From positions 1 to 34,715 of the forward strand of contig JBBQXZ010000016.1 in NCBI GenBank assembly GCA_038209145.1: a stretch of DNA of 34,715 nt, written 5' to 3'. Shown here in pieces: positions 26,185 to 33,367 of this stretch. This DNA comes from Lunatibacter sp038209145 (GTDB taxonomy: Bacteria; Bacteroidota; Bacteroidia; Cytophagales; Cyclobacteriaceae). The notes beneath the pieces were generated by a model. It was not told where the DNA came from, searched no databases, and saw only the letters and a program-made list of their open reading frames with translations. Numbering within the stretch: position 1 is the stretch's first letter; each line of letters starts with the position of its first letter. Made by a program: the position numbers and the translations under genes.

Positions 26185-27662
26185 ACGACATTTTCTTCTT
26201 CGATTTGTTTCATTTCCTCCTTAGAATAATAATTGATACCAAGTTTCAGGTACCCAAATAGAATCGTCATAAAAGGGCTAATAATATTGAAGAAACAATA
26301 AGGTGCATAGGTTAGTGTTGCCACACCCAAAACAGAAGCTTGCGTGGCTCCGCAAGTATTCCAAGGCACCAAGACAGATGTGACTGTGGCACTGTCCTCC
26401 AGGGTTCTGCTTAGATTTTCTCCTTTTAGTCCCTTTTTTCTGTAGATGTCTGCATACATTCTGCCCGGCACCAAAATAGCAAGATACTGGTCAGAAGTAG
26501 TCAGGTTGAAGAACACTCCGGTTGCCGCGGTAGTGGCTATCAGGGATCCCACTGAAGTTACTTTTCTCATGACAGCCTCCGCCAATACCCGAAGCATCCC
26601 ACTGACCTCCATAATACCTCCAAAAACCATGGCGCAAATGATTAGCCAAACTGTGTTTAACATTCCAAACATCCCTCCGGTAACAAGAAGCTCATTGACA
26701 ACATCATTGGAGGTTACAATGGTCGTATTACCGTAAAGCGATGTCATCACCACCTGAAAAGAGTTAACCGCAAAACTACTTTCCGGGTTCCAAGCAAGGC
26801 TTTCTATAAGCTGGGGTTGGAAAATTATGGCCCAAATGCCCCCCATAAGTGCGCCAAAAAACAATGTTGGAATTGCCGGGGCTTTTTTAAGGATTAGGAC
26901 AAGGACCAGCAATGGGACAACGAAAAGCCAACCTGAAATAGTAAACCGTTCTAAAATTACAGCTGAAATCTCCGATACTTGATCCACGGACCCATCTCCC
27001 TCCCTGACGACCCCTATAACGCCGAATATCAACAAGGTAATCACCATAGTTGGGAATGTGGTTTTCGTCATGTGACGAATATGCGTAAACAAATCAGTTC
27101 CTGCCATGGCAGGCGCCAGATTGGTTGTATCTGAAAGTGGGGACATCTTGTCCCCGAAATAAGCACCTGATATAATAGCCCCCGCAATAATCCCTTCCTC
27201 AAACCCCAGCGCTTTTCCAATTCCAAGCAAGGCCACGCCTACAGTGGCAACTGTAGTCCAACTACTTCCAGTTGCAACTGAGACTACGGCACTCACCAAA
27301 ACGGCCGCAATAAGAAAAATAGAGGGGTTTAATACTTGAAGTCCGTAATAGATCATGGCAGGCACGATGCCACTCAGCATCCAGGTCCCGGCCAAAGATC
27401 CGATCAACAACAAGATCAAAATCGAAGACATGGCGGCGGAAATACTGTGAATCATACCATCTTGAAGCCTGTCCCATGCAAAGCCCAACCTGAATACAGC
27501 TAAAAGTCCAGCGACGGCCGCCGACAGAATAAGCACTATTTGGTTGGAACCACTTAGCCCATCTGTCTGGAAGATATTGATGTTGATTACCAATAATATC
27601 ACCAAAAAAACGATTGGGAAAATTGCTTCAAAAATCGTTGGTTCCCTTGCTGTATGTGACAT
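26181..27662 (-). CDS. nhaC: Na+/H+ antiporter NhaC family protein
   Basis: A 493-residue membrane protein with about 11-12 hydrophobic segments. The block FGDKMSPLSDTTNLAPAMAGTDLFTHIRHM and the later TSDQYLAILVPGRMYADIY with VLVPWNTCGATQASVLG are signatures of the NhaC family, which exchanges sodium for protons across the inner membrane (some relatives exchange malate/lactate, MleN). I prefer the sodium/proton call but cannot exclude an organic-acid substrate. The ATG at 27662 is the first in frame. The gene heads a two-gene unit with the exonuclease, and its upstream gap of 378 bp contains no other convincing gene. Confidence 0.9.
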   Translation of the reverse strand: MSHTAREPTIFEAIFPIVFLVILLVININIFQTDGLSGSNQIVLILSAAVAGLLAVFRLGFAWDRLQDGMIHSISAAMSSILILLLIGSLAGTWMLSGIVPAMIYYGLQVLNPSIFLIAAVLVSAVVSVATGSSWTTVATVGVALLGIGKALGFEEGIIAGAIISGAYFGDKMSPLSDTTNLAPAMAGTDLFTHIRHMTKTTFPTMVITLLIFGVIGVVREGDGSVDQVSEISAVILERFTISGWLFVVPLLVLVLILKKAPAIPTLFFGALMGGIWAIIFQPQLIESLAWNPESSFAVNSFQVVMTSLYGNTTIVTSNDVVNELLVTGGMFGMLNTVWLIICAMVFGGIMEVSGMLRVLAEAVMRKVTSVGSLIATTAATGVFFNLTTSDQYLAILVPGRMYADIYRKKGLKGENLSRTLEDSATVTSVLVPWNTCGATQASVLGVATLTYAPYCFFNIISPFMTILFGYLKLGINYYSKEEMKQIEEENVV

Positions 27663-28040
27663 TCAATTTGGTTGAGTTGTAAAATAATCCTAAAAGTAAA
27701 AAAAAATATGGATTTTTAAATGTACCGCCTTTTCCGACTGGGGTTGATCCAGATAATTTTGTACGTTGCCATAACCCATATCCCCATCATTGGCACAGGC
27801 ATTTCTTATTCTGCGGAGAATTATGTGGAGAATTAAGTTCTAATCTTGGGCAATTACGCTATGTATCCTGCTATTAGAGGACGTAAACACTTCCCCTTGA
27901 CTATCGAATATTTGTCTATTTTAACCTGTCAAAGTCCGAATTCTGAATAATATTTGTTTCACATCCTTTAAAATTCCGTTTTTATTCTTAATTTTAGAAA
28001 GGATACAACAAGTTATTCAGGCTAAAAGCTTCTTTTTGCA
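27663..28040. other. 378-bp divergent intergenic region between nhaC and the DUF962 gene
   Basis: No gene is supported. It holds a 9-bp direct repeat GGAGAATTA at 27815-27823 and 27827-27835 (12-bp period) and a long inverted repeat at 27963-28004, listed separately. A minus-strand frame ending at 27692 is open for about 50 codons but lacks a start codon. Promoters for both flanking genes should lie here, but I see no full consensus match. Confidence 0.7.
27963..28004 (+). repeat. Bulged 13-bp inverted repeat before the DUF962 gene
   Basis: ATCCTTTAAAATT (27963-27975) pairs with AATTTT-AG-AAAGGAT (27990-28004), all 13 pairs perfect except for a 2-nt AG bulge, around a 14-nt loop. It ends 36 bp before the ATG. 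No T tract follows, so a leader structure or operator is more likely than a terminator. Confidence 0.6.
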
Positions 28041-28520
28041 ATGAGGAAAATAGATCAATTATTGGCCGAATATGGGATTAGTCACACGCACCCTTACAAC
28101 AAACTTATTCATTGGATCTGTGTTCCGGCGATATTTTTCAGTATCGTAGGTCTCATTTACAGTATCCCTCCAGGTCCGGTGCAGGGTTTGGATTTTCTTT
28201 TGGGAAGATTTGCCAACTGGGCTACCTTTGTTTTACTTATTGTACTGGTTTACTATTGGTCTATTTCGCCACCTTTGACCTTAGGCATGTTCCTTTTTTC
28301 CGCACTGAGTCTTTGTTTAGCAAACTTTCTGGAAATTGTATCCCCCGTTCCGCTATGGTTAATTAGCCTTTTAATATTTGGTATCGCCTGGATGTTTCAA
28401 TTTTTCGGACACAAAATAGAAGGTAAAAAACCTTCTTTTTTCAAAGACATCCAGTTTCTATTGATCGGGCCTGCTTGGCTGATGCATTTCATTTATAAAA
28501 AAATAGGGCTTGCCTATTAG
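28041..28520 (+). CDS. DUF962 / Mpo1-like membrane protein
   Basis: A 159-residue protein with about four membrane segments. It matches the Mpo1 (yeast YGL010w) family: an N-terminal EYGISHTHPYNKLIHWICVP block and a C-terminal WMFQFFGHKIEGKKP block with GPAWLM. The conserved histidines (H15, H17, H24 and the GH of FFGHKIEG) are those expected for the iron site of the yeast enzyme, an iron(II) dioxygenase that shortens 2-hydroxy fatty acids by alpha-oxidation. Whether the bacterial protein does the same is not established; it would fit a lipidome with hydroxy fatty acids. It stands alone, with a 302-bp gap before the antiporter gene. Start ATG at 28041 gives the family N-terminus. Confidence 0.88.
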   Translation: MRKIDQLLAEYGISHTHPYNKLIHWICVPAIFFSIVGLIYSIPPGPVQGLDFLLGRFANWATFVLLIVLVYYWSISPPLTLGMFLFSALSLCLANFLEIVSPVPLWLISLLIFGIAWMFQFFGHKIEGKKPSFFKDIQFLLIGPAWLMHFIYKKIGLAY

Positions 28521-28822
28521 ACCTACCTAAAAGATTTCCTGTCCCTATCTCCTTTTCCGCCAACTTCGTTTTTCTTTGTCAATTCTGCTAACACCACCAG
28601 TTGAATACACCTAAAATTAAATCAATTAGGTGTGAAATTAGGCCTCAGTCAACAAATTAACTGTAATTCAACTTTTTTTAGTCTTTGAACTTCACCTTTG
28701 AAAGATAGCGGGAATTGGCTGTCAGTTTTAAATTTCAGTTCTTGTCTTTATCAAAATAACCTGCTATTCCCTTTGTTATTTGTAATTTTAGAGCTTTATT
28801 ATCTAAATCGTATCGAATTCCC
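28521..28822. other. 302-bp intergenic region before the cation:proton antiporter
   Basis: I see no gene on either strand. The only clear structure is a perfect 8-bp inverted repeat, ACACCTAA (28607-28614) and TTAGGTGT (28626-28633), 11 bp apart, with no T tract after it; it could be a regulator-binding site for the antiporter gene, but it lies nearly 200 bp upstream of the ATG. No clean TAnnTTTG element was found. Confidence 0.65.
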
Positions 28823-30841
28823 ATGGAGCATTTAATTCTGGCAGCTGTAGAAATACCTTTATTGTCTGACATTGTCGTCATTTTTGGCTTGTCCATGCTG
28901 GTTATTCTGCTCTTTATGCGTCTGAAATTGCCCACCATTATCGGTTATCTTCTCACGGGAGCTATTGCGGGGCCATATGGACTTTCCTTGGTTGATGCCT
29001 CCACAGCGGTGGAAGTTCTTTCTGAAATCGGAGTCATTTTGTTATTGTTTGTCATCGGGTTGGAATTTTCCCTCACCAGTTTGATGGCTATAAAAAAAGC
29101 GGTATTTATAGGTGGCTCCCTGCAGGTTTTGCTTACCATCGGATTTACCACACTTATAAGTTATCTTTTTGGCTTTCAATGGAACATCGCTGTTTTCTTT
29201 GGTTTTCTATTTGCGCTAAGCAGCACAGCCATCGTCTTGAAACTGCTTCAGGAGGCAGGACAGGTCAATACGATCTCAGGAAGGACGACCCTGGCGATTT
29301 TGATTTTTCAGGACATCATCATTGTTCCATTCGTACTGTTCACCCCCATGCTCGCCGGCGAATCTGATAACATATTGCTGTCATTGCTATTGTTGGCTTT
29401 AAAAGGGGGATTGGTGATCGTCTTTACCATATTAAGTGCCAAATACCTCATCCCCAAGCTACTTTACAGGGTAGCCAAGACCAGAAACGAAGAATTATTT
29501 TTATTGAGTATCATTGTGACTTGCTTTGCCGTAGCTTATGCCACTTCTTTGTTGGGATTGTCGCTGGGTTTGGGGGCGTTTTTGGCGGGGTTGATTATTA
29601 GCGAATCAGAATACAGCCATCACGCAACCGGTAAAATCCTTCCATTCAGAGAGATTTTTCTGAGTTTTTTCTTTGTCTCCGTCGGCATGTTGTTTGACGT
29701 ATTCTTTCTTTACGAGCATATTTTCATCATTCTTGGCTTGGTTCTGCTTACGTTTGTCGGCAAATTTATTACCGCGACAATTGCCGTCAGATCGATTGGA
29801 GCCAGTTTTAAGGAGTCTTTCATTGTGGGGTTTTCGATCTTTCAAGTTGGTGAATTCTCTCTTTTACTTGCCAAGGAGGGACTGAAATACGAGTTGCTCG
29901 ATCCCATCACTTACCAGTATATTCTTGCTGTTTCTATCCTGACAATGGCAGTAACTCCCTTTATCCTAAAAAGCAGGGAAAATCTTGCCTGCCGAGTCAT
30001 CAATGTACCCCTTCCAGATAAGCTCAAGGATAGGCTAGACCCTCAAAAAGAAGTCCCTATGGGCGAACTGGAAGAGGACAAACTGACCGATCACCTGGTG
30101 ATTATAGGTTATGGACTGAATGGCCGCAATTTGTCCAAAGCTGCAAAAAGTGCCCATATTCCGTATGCAATCATTGAGATGAACCCCGAGACAGTCCTTA
30201 CAGAAGCGGCCAATGGTGAACCCATTGTCTTTGGAGATGCCGCAAACGGTTCGGTACTTGAACATGTGAATATTCACAAAGCACGGGTCGTGGTGATCGC
30301 TATTTCAAACAATGACGCTACACGGGGTATCGTGACAAACGTCCGGAATTATAACCACAACAATTGCATCATTGTCCGAACCCGCTATGTCAACGAGATC
30401 GAGTCGCTCATGCAGCTGGGTGCAGACGAGGTCATTCCCGAAGAGTTTGAGACATCAATAGAAATTTTTACAAGGGTATTGAGTAAATACCTGGTACCAA
30501 GAAAAAGCATTGTGGAATTCACGGAGGATGTTCGTTCGCATGACTATGAAATGTTCCGCCATTCTTCTATGGAAAATGGAACGGGTATTTCCCTCGATAT
30601 TCCAGAAATAAATTTTGTGAGCATAAGAATCGAAAAAGATTCCGGGCCTTATCTGGGCAAGCCTATCAAAGAGGTAAAACTGCGGGAAAAAGCAGGGGTA
30701 AATCTTGTGGCTATCAAAAGGGATGGTACTACCCAAACTGAAATAACAGGAGACACGAAGCTCAAGCTGGGTGATGTGATTTATTTGGTGGGCCGATATG
30801 AAGCATTGGAAGCGTTTGAGAAAACCATCAGTTTGGATTGA
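28823..30841 (+). CDS. Cation:proton antiporter, CPA2 (KefB-like) with TrkA domains
   Basis: A 672-residue protein in three parts. Residues about 10-390 are a CPA2 exchanger domain with about 12-13 membrane segments; LKLPTIIGYLLTGAIAGPYGL and SEIGVILLLFVIGLEFS are the family's first two blocks. Residues about 423-540 form a TrkA-N (RCK) nucleotide-binding domain with G429-Y-G431-L-N-G434 and a distal acid in IIEMNPE. Residues about 580-672 are a TrkA-C domain (GKPIKEVKLREKAGVNLVAIKR, KLKLGDVIYLVG). This is the layout of KefB/KefC and related potassium or sodium/proton exchangers gated by a cytoplasmic ligand. The ion cannot be told. It is a single gene with gaps of 302 and 367 bp on either side. 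Confidence 0.93.
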   Translation: MEHLILAAVEIPLLSDIVVIFGLSMLVILLFMRLKLPTIIGYLLTGAIAGPYGLSLVDASTAVEVLSEIGVILLLFVIGLEFSLTSLMAIKKAVFIGGSLQVLLTIGFTTLISYLFGFQWNIAVFFGFLFALSSTAIVLKLLQEAGQVNTISGRTTLAILIFQDIIIVPFVLFTPMLAGESDNILLSLLLLALKGGLVIVFTILSAKYLIPKLLYRVAKTRNEELFLLSIIVTCFAVAYATSLLGLSLGLGAFLAGLIISESEYSHHATGKILPFREIFLSFFFVSVGMLFDVFFLYEHIFIILGLVLLTFVGKFITATIAVRSIGASFKESFIVGFSIFQVGEFSLLLAKEGLKYELLDPITYQYILAVSILTMAVTPFILKSRENLACRVINVPLPDKLKDRLDPQKEVPMGELEEDKLTDHLVIIGYGLNGRNLSKAAKSAHIPYAIIEMNPETVLTEAANGEPIVFGDAANGSVLEHVNIHKARVVVIAISNNDATRGIVTNVRNYNHNNCIIVRTRYVNEIESLMQLGADEVIPEEFETSIEIFTRVLSKYLVPRKSIVEFTEDVRSHDYEMFRHSSMENGTGISLDIPEINFVSIRIEKDSGPYLGKPIKEVKLREKAGVNLVAIKRDGTTQTEITGDTKLKLGDVIYLVGRYEALEAFEKTISLD

Positions 30842-30957
30842 TCAAAGTTGACATTCAGCCCGATAATCCTGAAATAAGGTTAAAATTCATTTTACAACCT
30901 GAGTTCGATTGCGACCTTCAGCCATTTTAATTAAAAAAAACCGAATCCATTCTGCAT

Positions 30958-31083
30958 TTATTTCAAAATGTCTTTGAGTCCACTTCCCTCCTCTACCATT
31001 TTGCGCAGTTTCACGACATTACGTACATTGTATAAATGGCGGTGCTTTTGCCGTGTCCGATCTTGCCGATTTCCCTTAATCAA
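30958..31083 (-). CDS. Possible small basic protein (41 residues), unrecognised
   Basis: On the minus strand a frame from a TTG at 31083 to a TAA at 30958 encodes a 41-residue, strongly basic peptide: an Arg/Lys/His-rich first half (GNRQDRTRQKHRHLYNVRN) and an amphipathic second half (VVKLRKMVEEGSGLKDILK). The composition looks more protein-like than the overlapping plus-strand frame. On the minus strand a T8 run follows about 18 bp after the stop, behind a weak GAAT/ATTC stem, which could terminate transcription. There is no ATG start except an internal one, and the frame stays open for 25 more codons upstream. It may be a small gene, a remnant, or chance. No function is proposed. Confidence 0.25.
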   Translation of the reverse strand: MIKGNRQDRTRQKHRHLYNVRNVVKLRKMVEEGSGLKDILK

Positions 31084-31160
31084 AAAGGGGCAGCAGCGAA
31101 AGCCTAAACTAATTACCAAATTAATGGAATCGGCAGATGTCTTGGGGCGAGCTTTTTAAA

Positions 31161-31190
31161 AAATTTTGACAAATTTTGCTAAATTTGATC
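31161..31190 (+). promoter_or_regulatory. Three 10-bp phased repeats with a -7 box before the DUF4202 gene
   Basis: Three adjacent 10-mers read AAATTTTGAC, AAATTTTGCT and AAATTTGATC. The third, with the preceding T, gives TAAATTTG (31180-31187), a full TAnnTTTG match 21 bp before the ATG at 31209. No -33 element at normal spacing is obvious. The helical phasing of A/T tracts suggests bent DNA. Confidence 0.45.
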
Positions 31191-31208
31191 TGAGCTTAAA
31201 TAAACGAA

Positions 31209-31802
31209 ATGGTCAAGGACAGATTTCACAAGATTTTAGAAAGTATAGATCGAATCAATGCTGAGGATCCCAATTTGGAAAAAAAAGGAGATATGAAGGC
31301 CCCCAAAGAACTGCTGTATGGGCAGCGCATGTCCGCCATGCTGATGGATTTTGAACAATCTGCATCTGAAATTTTGCGCATAGCGGTCCGAGCCCAGCAT
31401 ATCAAACGATGGAGCATTCCCAGAGAAGTTTATCCCATGGACCGAAAAGGCTATTTACTTTGGCGCACGGAATTAAAAAAGTTCCACGGACAACTCACCG
31501 GGCAACTTATGGCCGAGAGCGGGTACGATGTTGATGACATCCAGCGAGTGGATGACTTAATCAACAAAAGAAGACTCAAAACTGACCCAGAAGCACAGTG
31601 CCTGGAAGATGTAGTCTGCTTGGTATTCCTGAAGTATTACTTTGATGATTTTATTGTCAAGCATGTGGATGAGGAAGAAAAAATCGTTGAGATTGTTCGG
31701 AAGACCTGGAACAAAATGTCAATAAAAGGACATGAGGCAGCCATGTTGATGGAGCATTCCGGCAAAGCGCTGAAAGTCATAGGGAAAGCTTTGGTGGATT
31801 AA
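31209..31802 (+). CDS. DUF4202 domain-containing protein
   Basis: A 197-residue, mostly helical soluble protein that I recognise as DUF4202. It begins FHKILESIDRINAEDPN; further blocks are RAQHIKRWSIPREVYPMDRKGYLLWR (quoted in part: AQHIKRW..PR..YP..R..YL.WR) and CLEDVVCLVFLKYYF. The H64, H93 and E133-D134 positions resemble an HD-domain metal site, so a phosphohydrolase activity is possible, but I know of no established function. The length is normal for the family. It is a single gene with its own apparent promoter; downstream lies the decayed minus-strand gene. The ATG at 31209 fits the family N-terminus. Confidence 0.88.
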   Translation: MVKDRFHKILESIDRINAEDPNLEKKGDMKAPKELLYGQRMSAMLMDFEQSASEILRIAVRAQHIKRWSIPREVYPMDRKGYLLWRTELKKFHGQLTGQLMAESGYDVDDIQRVDDLINKRRLKTDPEAQCLEDVVCLVFLKYYFDDFIVKHVDEEEKIVEIVRKTWNKMSIKGHEAAMLMEHSGKALKVIGKALVD

Positions 31803-31892
31803 CTGAAGAACAATTTGACTGGTTGACATTTAACTTTTAAAGTTTGCAAAGAATCCTTTAAAATGTTCATTGACAATCCACCCGTCATTAGC

Positions 31893-31910
31893 AAAAACTT
31901 TGACTCAAAG
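31893..31910 (-). terminator. Weak candidate terminator of the uracil-DNA glycosylase operon
   Basis: On the minus strand CTTTG-AGT-CAAAG is followed by TTTTT. The 5-bp stem is short, but it sits 29 bp after the end of the decayed gene, where a terminator for this operon would be expected. Confidence 0.35.
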
Positions 31911-31938
31911 AGTTAAGTGAGCAACAAATCCGGGTTTT

Positions 31939-32520
31939 TTAGACAAAAGGAATAAAACTCTTGTCAGGAACATAAATCATGCTAAATCCATACTTGGGGG
32001 CATCCGCAACGCAAACAGACGTAATCCTACGGCAACTTATAAATTTCGTCCAAGCAAGATCCCGGCTGCCGGATCTCCGATTTTCTCATCAATGACCGCT
32101 AAAAAGGCCGAAAGTAAGTGCTTTGATATTTCCTGCCAGGCATTTTTTTCTTCCCGAAATTGACCATCTTTTTAGTCCCCAACTTGTTATAGATGTAACT
32201 CATCTGAAGTAATAGGCTAGGAAAAGTCTCAAATTCCACTCCTTTGACATGATAAAAATAATCGGAAAGGCAGGGGTTAATGTCTTGTTCTTACTCCAAC
32301 ATAATATGGGAAGCCAGCCAATGCGAAGAGGGCGTGACGTCCTTGGGGCCTACGAACTTACCAACTCCTCAAAAGACTCGCTTTTTGTATCACAGGTCGG
32401 CTGAATGGATGAAAATATTTTCTCGTGCCCTTCATCTTTTTTCCAACGGGGGAAAACAAAATCCTTCGTGATTCCCAAATGTGTGTAGTTATTTACCAAA
32501 GAATTATCTATAAGTATCAT
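31939..32520 (-). pseudogene. Decayed gene formerly coupled to the uracil-DNA glycosylase
   Basis: An ATG at 32520 overlaps the glycosylase stop as ATGA and opens a frame of 56 codons (MILIDNSLVNNYTHLGITKD...) that ends in a TAG at 32350-32352. Protein-like sequence continues in other frames: FVGPKDVTPSSHWLASHIML, then an in-frame TAA at 32291-32293, then YHVKGVEFETFPSLLLQMSYIYNKLG, a frame change near 32158 to EKNAWQEISKHLLSAFLAVIDEKIGDPAAGILLG, a TAA near 32038, and a last frame ending VADAPKYGFSMIYVPDKSFIPFV with a TAA at 31939. Rejoined, this would be a protein of about 190 residues. I do not recognise the family. Three frame changes plus an extra stop argue for real decay; sequence error is the alternative. 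Confidence 0.7.
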
Positions 32521-33086
32521 AAGATAGCGTGTACACGGTTTCTGAGTACCGGAATCACCAGTTCTTCAAACCATGGGTTTTTCTTCTGCCAAATTTTATT
32601 TCTTGGTGACGGATGAACTAACGGAAAATATACAGGTAGGTATGCTTCGAAATTCCGGACTGTAGCTGTAAGTGTTCGCTCCATTTCTTTTCGCAGATAG
32701 TACTTCTGGGCATATTGCCCTATAAGCAGAATCAATTCGATCTGAGGCATCTCATCCAAAATTGGTGCGTGCCAGGCAGGGGCGCATTCTATTCGGGGCG
32801 GTAAGTCACCGCTCTTTCCCCTTCCCGGGTAGCACATCCCCATGGGCATGATCCCGAAGTTATCCGTATTATAAAAATCATCCACATTCACATCCAACCA
32901 CCTTCGAAGCTCTATACCACTCTGATCATCCCACGGAATTCCAGATGCGTGCACCTTTTTTCCAGGAGCTTGACCTACCACAAGAATTTTACTTGCGGGA
33001 CTTACCCGGATTACAGGCTTAGGCCCCAAAGGCAAATGGGATGCACACCGTGTACAGGATCGGATTTGGGATAATAGTTCTTGCAT
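32517..33086 (-). CDS. Uracil-DNA glycosylase superfamily protein with probable 4Fe-4S cluster
   Basis: A 189-residue protein of the uracil-DNA glycosylase superfamily, which removes uracil or other damaged bases from DNA. Motif A is VGQAPGKKVHASGIPWDD near residues 37-54, and motif B is HPSPRNKIW near the C-terminus. Four cysteines, C11-x2-C14 and C85-x15-C101, match the spacing of the iron-sulfur-type families. The exact family and base specificity are unclear: GQAPG replaces the more usual GEAPG. The first start in frame is a TTG at 33104, but the ATG at 33086 gives the normal N-terminus. Its stop overlaps the start of the decayed gene by 4 bp, so the two once formed a coupled pair. Upstream, 281 bp separate it from the divergent MBL-rhodanese gene. 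Confidence 0.88.
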   Translation of the reverse strand: MQELLSQIRSCTRCASHLPLGPKPVIRVSPASKILVVGQAPGKKVHASGIPWDDQSGIELRRWLDVNVDDFYNTDNFGIMPMGMCYPGRGKSGDLPPRIECAPAWHAPILDEMPQIELILLIGQYAQKYYLRKEMERTLTATVRNFEAYLPVYFPLVHPSPRNKIWQKKNPWFEELVIPVLRNRVHAIL

Positions 33087-33367
33087 TTTTGAGTGATTAC
33101 GCAATTTCTTTTAGACAGTTATATTGACTTGTTTGGCACATCTTTGGTTAACTTAAATTTAATTCTATAAATGCATCTAACAAAACCCTTACCTACAAGG
33201 TAGATGCTCCAAATTATTTCCCAAATTTAGCGTTTAGTAATTTTTGTCACTTAGTATCGGTATGAAATTGGCCAATTTTGTATCAGCATTATTTAAATAC
33301 AATGCGACACTTGATTCAGTGTTGGGTCGAGTATAAATAGTAAGAAAAAATAAAACCACATAGCGCT
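33087..33367. other. Divergent intergenic region, uracil-DNA glycosylase to MBL-rhodanese gene
   Basis: No gene is seen in this AT-rich stretch. Two small perfect hairpins are present: TACCT-ACA-AGGTA at 33190-33202 and ACACT-TGATTC-AGTGT at 33307-33322. The second lies about 45 bp before the ATG of the MBL-rhodanese gene and could be a binding site for a sulfur-responsive regulator, though nothing in the sequence proves this. Confidence 0.5.

Larger units (their letters stand above)
30842..31208. other. 367-bp intergenic region before the DUF4202 gene
   Basis: It contains an imperfect hairpin right after the antiporter gene (AGGTT-AAAAT at 30877-30886 with ATTTT and AACCT to 30900, no T tract), a run of eight A at 30933-30940, a possible small minus-strand ORF (30958-31083, listed separately) and three 10-bp repeats at 31161-31190. 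A plus-strand frame at 30968-31159 exists but its composition does not look coding. Confidence 0.6.

Noticed and set aside
27690..27845. Minus-strand open frame (…GDMGYGNVQNYLDQPQSEKAVHL…) just upstream of nhaC
   Set aside because: It looks partly protein-like, but there is no start codon before an internal ATG, and I recognise no family. It could be a remnant, but the evidence is too thin to list it.
30968..31159. Plus-strand frame of 63 codons before the DUF4202 gene
   Set aside because: Its composition (serine/leucine then arginine/cysteine-rich) does not look like a protein, there is no family resemblance, and the opposite strand reads better.
32280..32616. Two plus-strand frames of 63 codons over the decayed gene and the glycosylase 3' end
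   Set aside because: They lie antisense to sequence that reads as protein on the minus strand and have no recognisable features.
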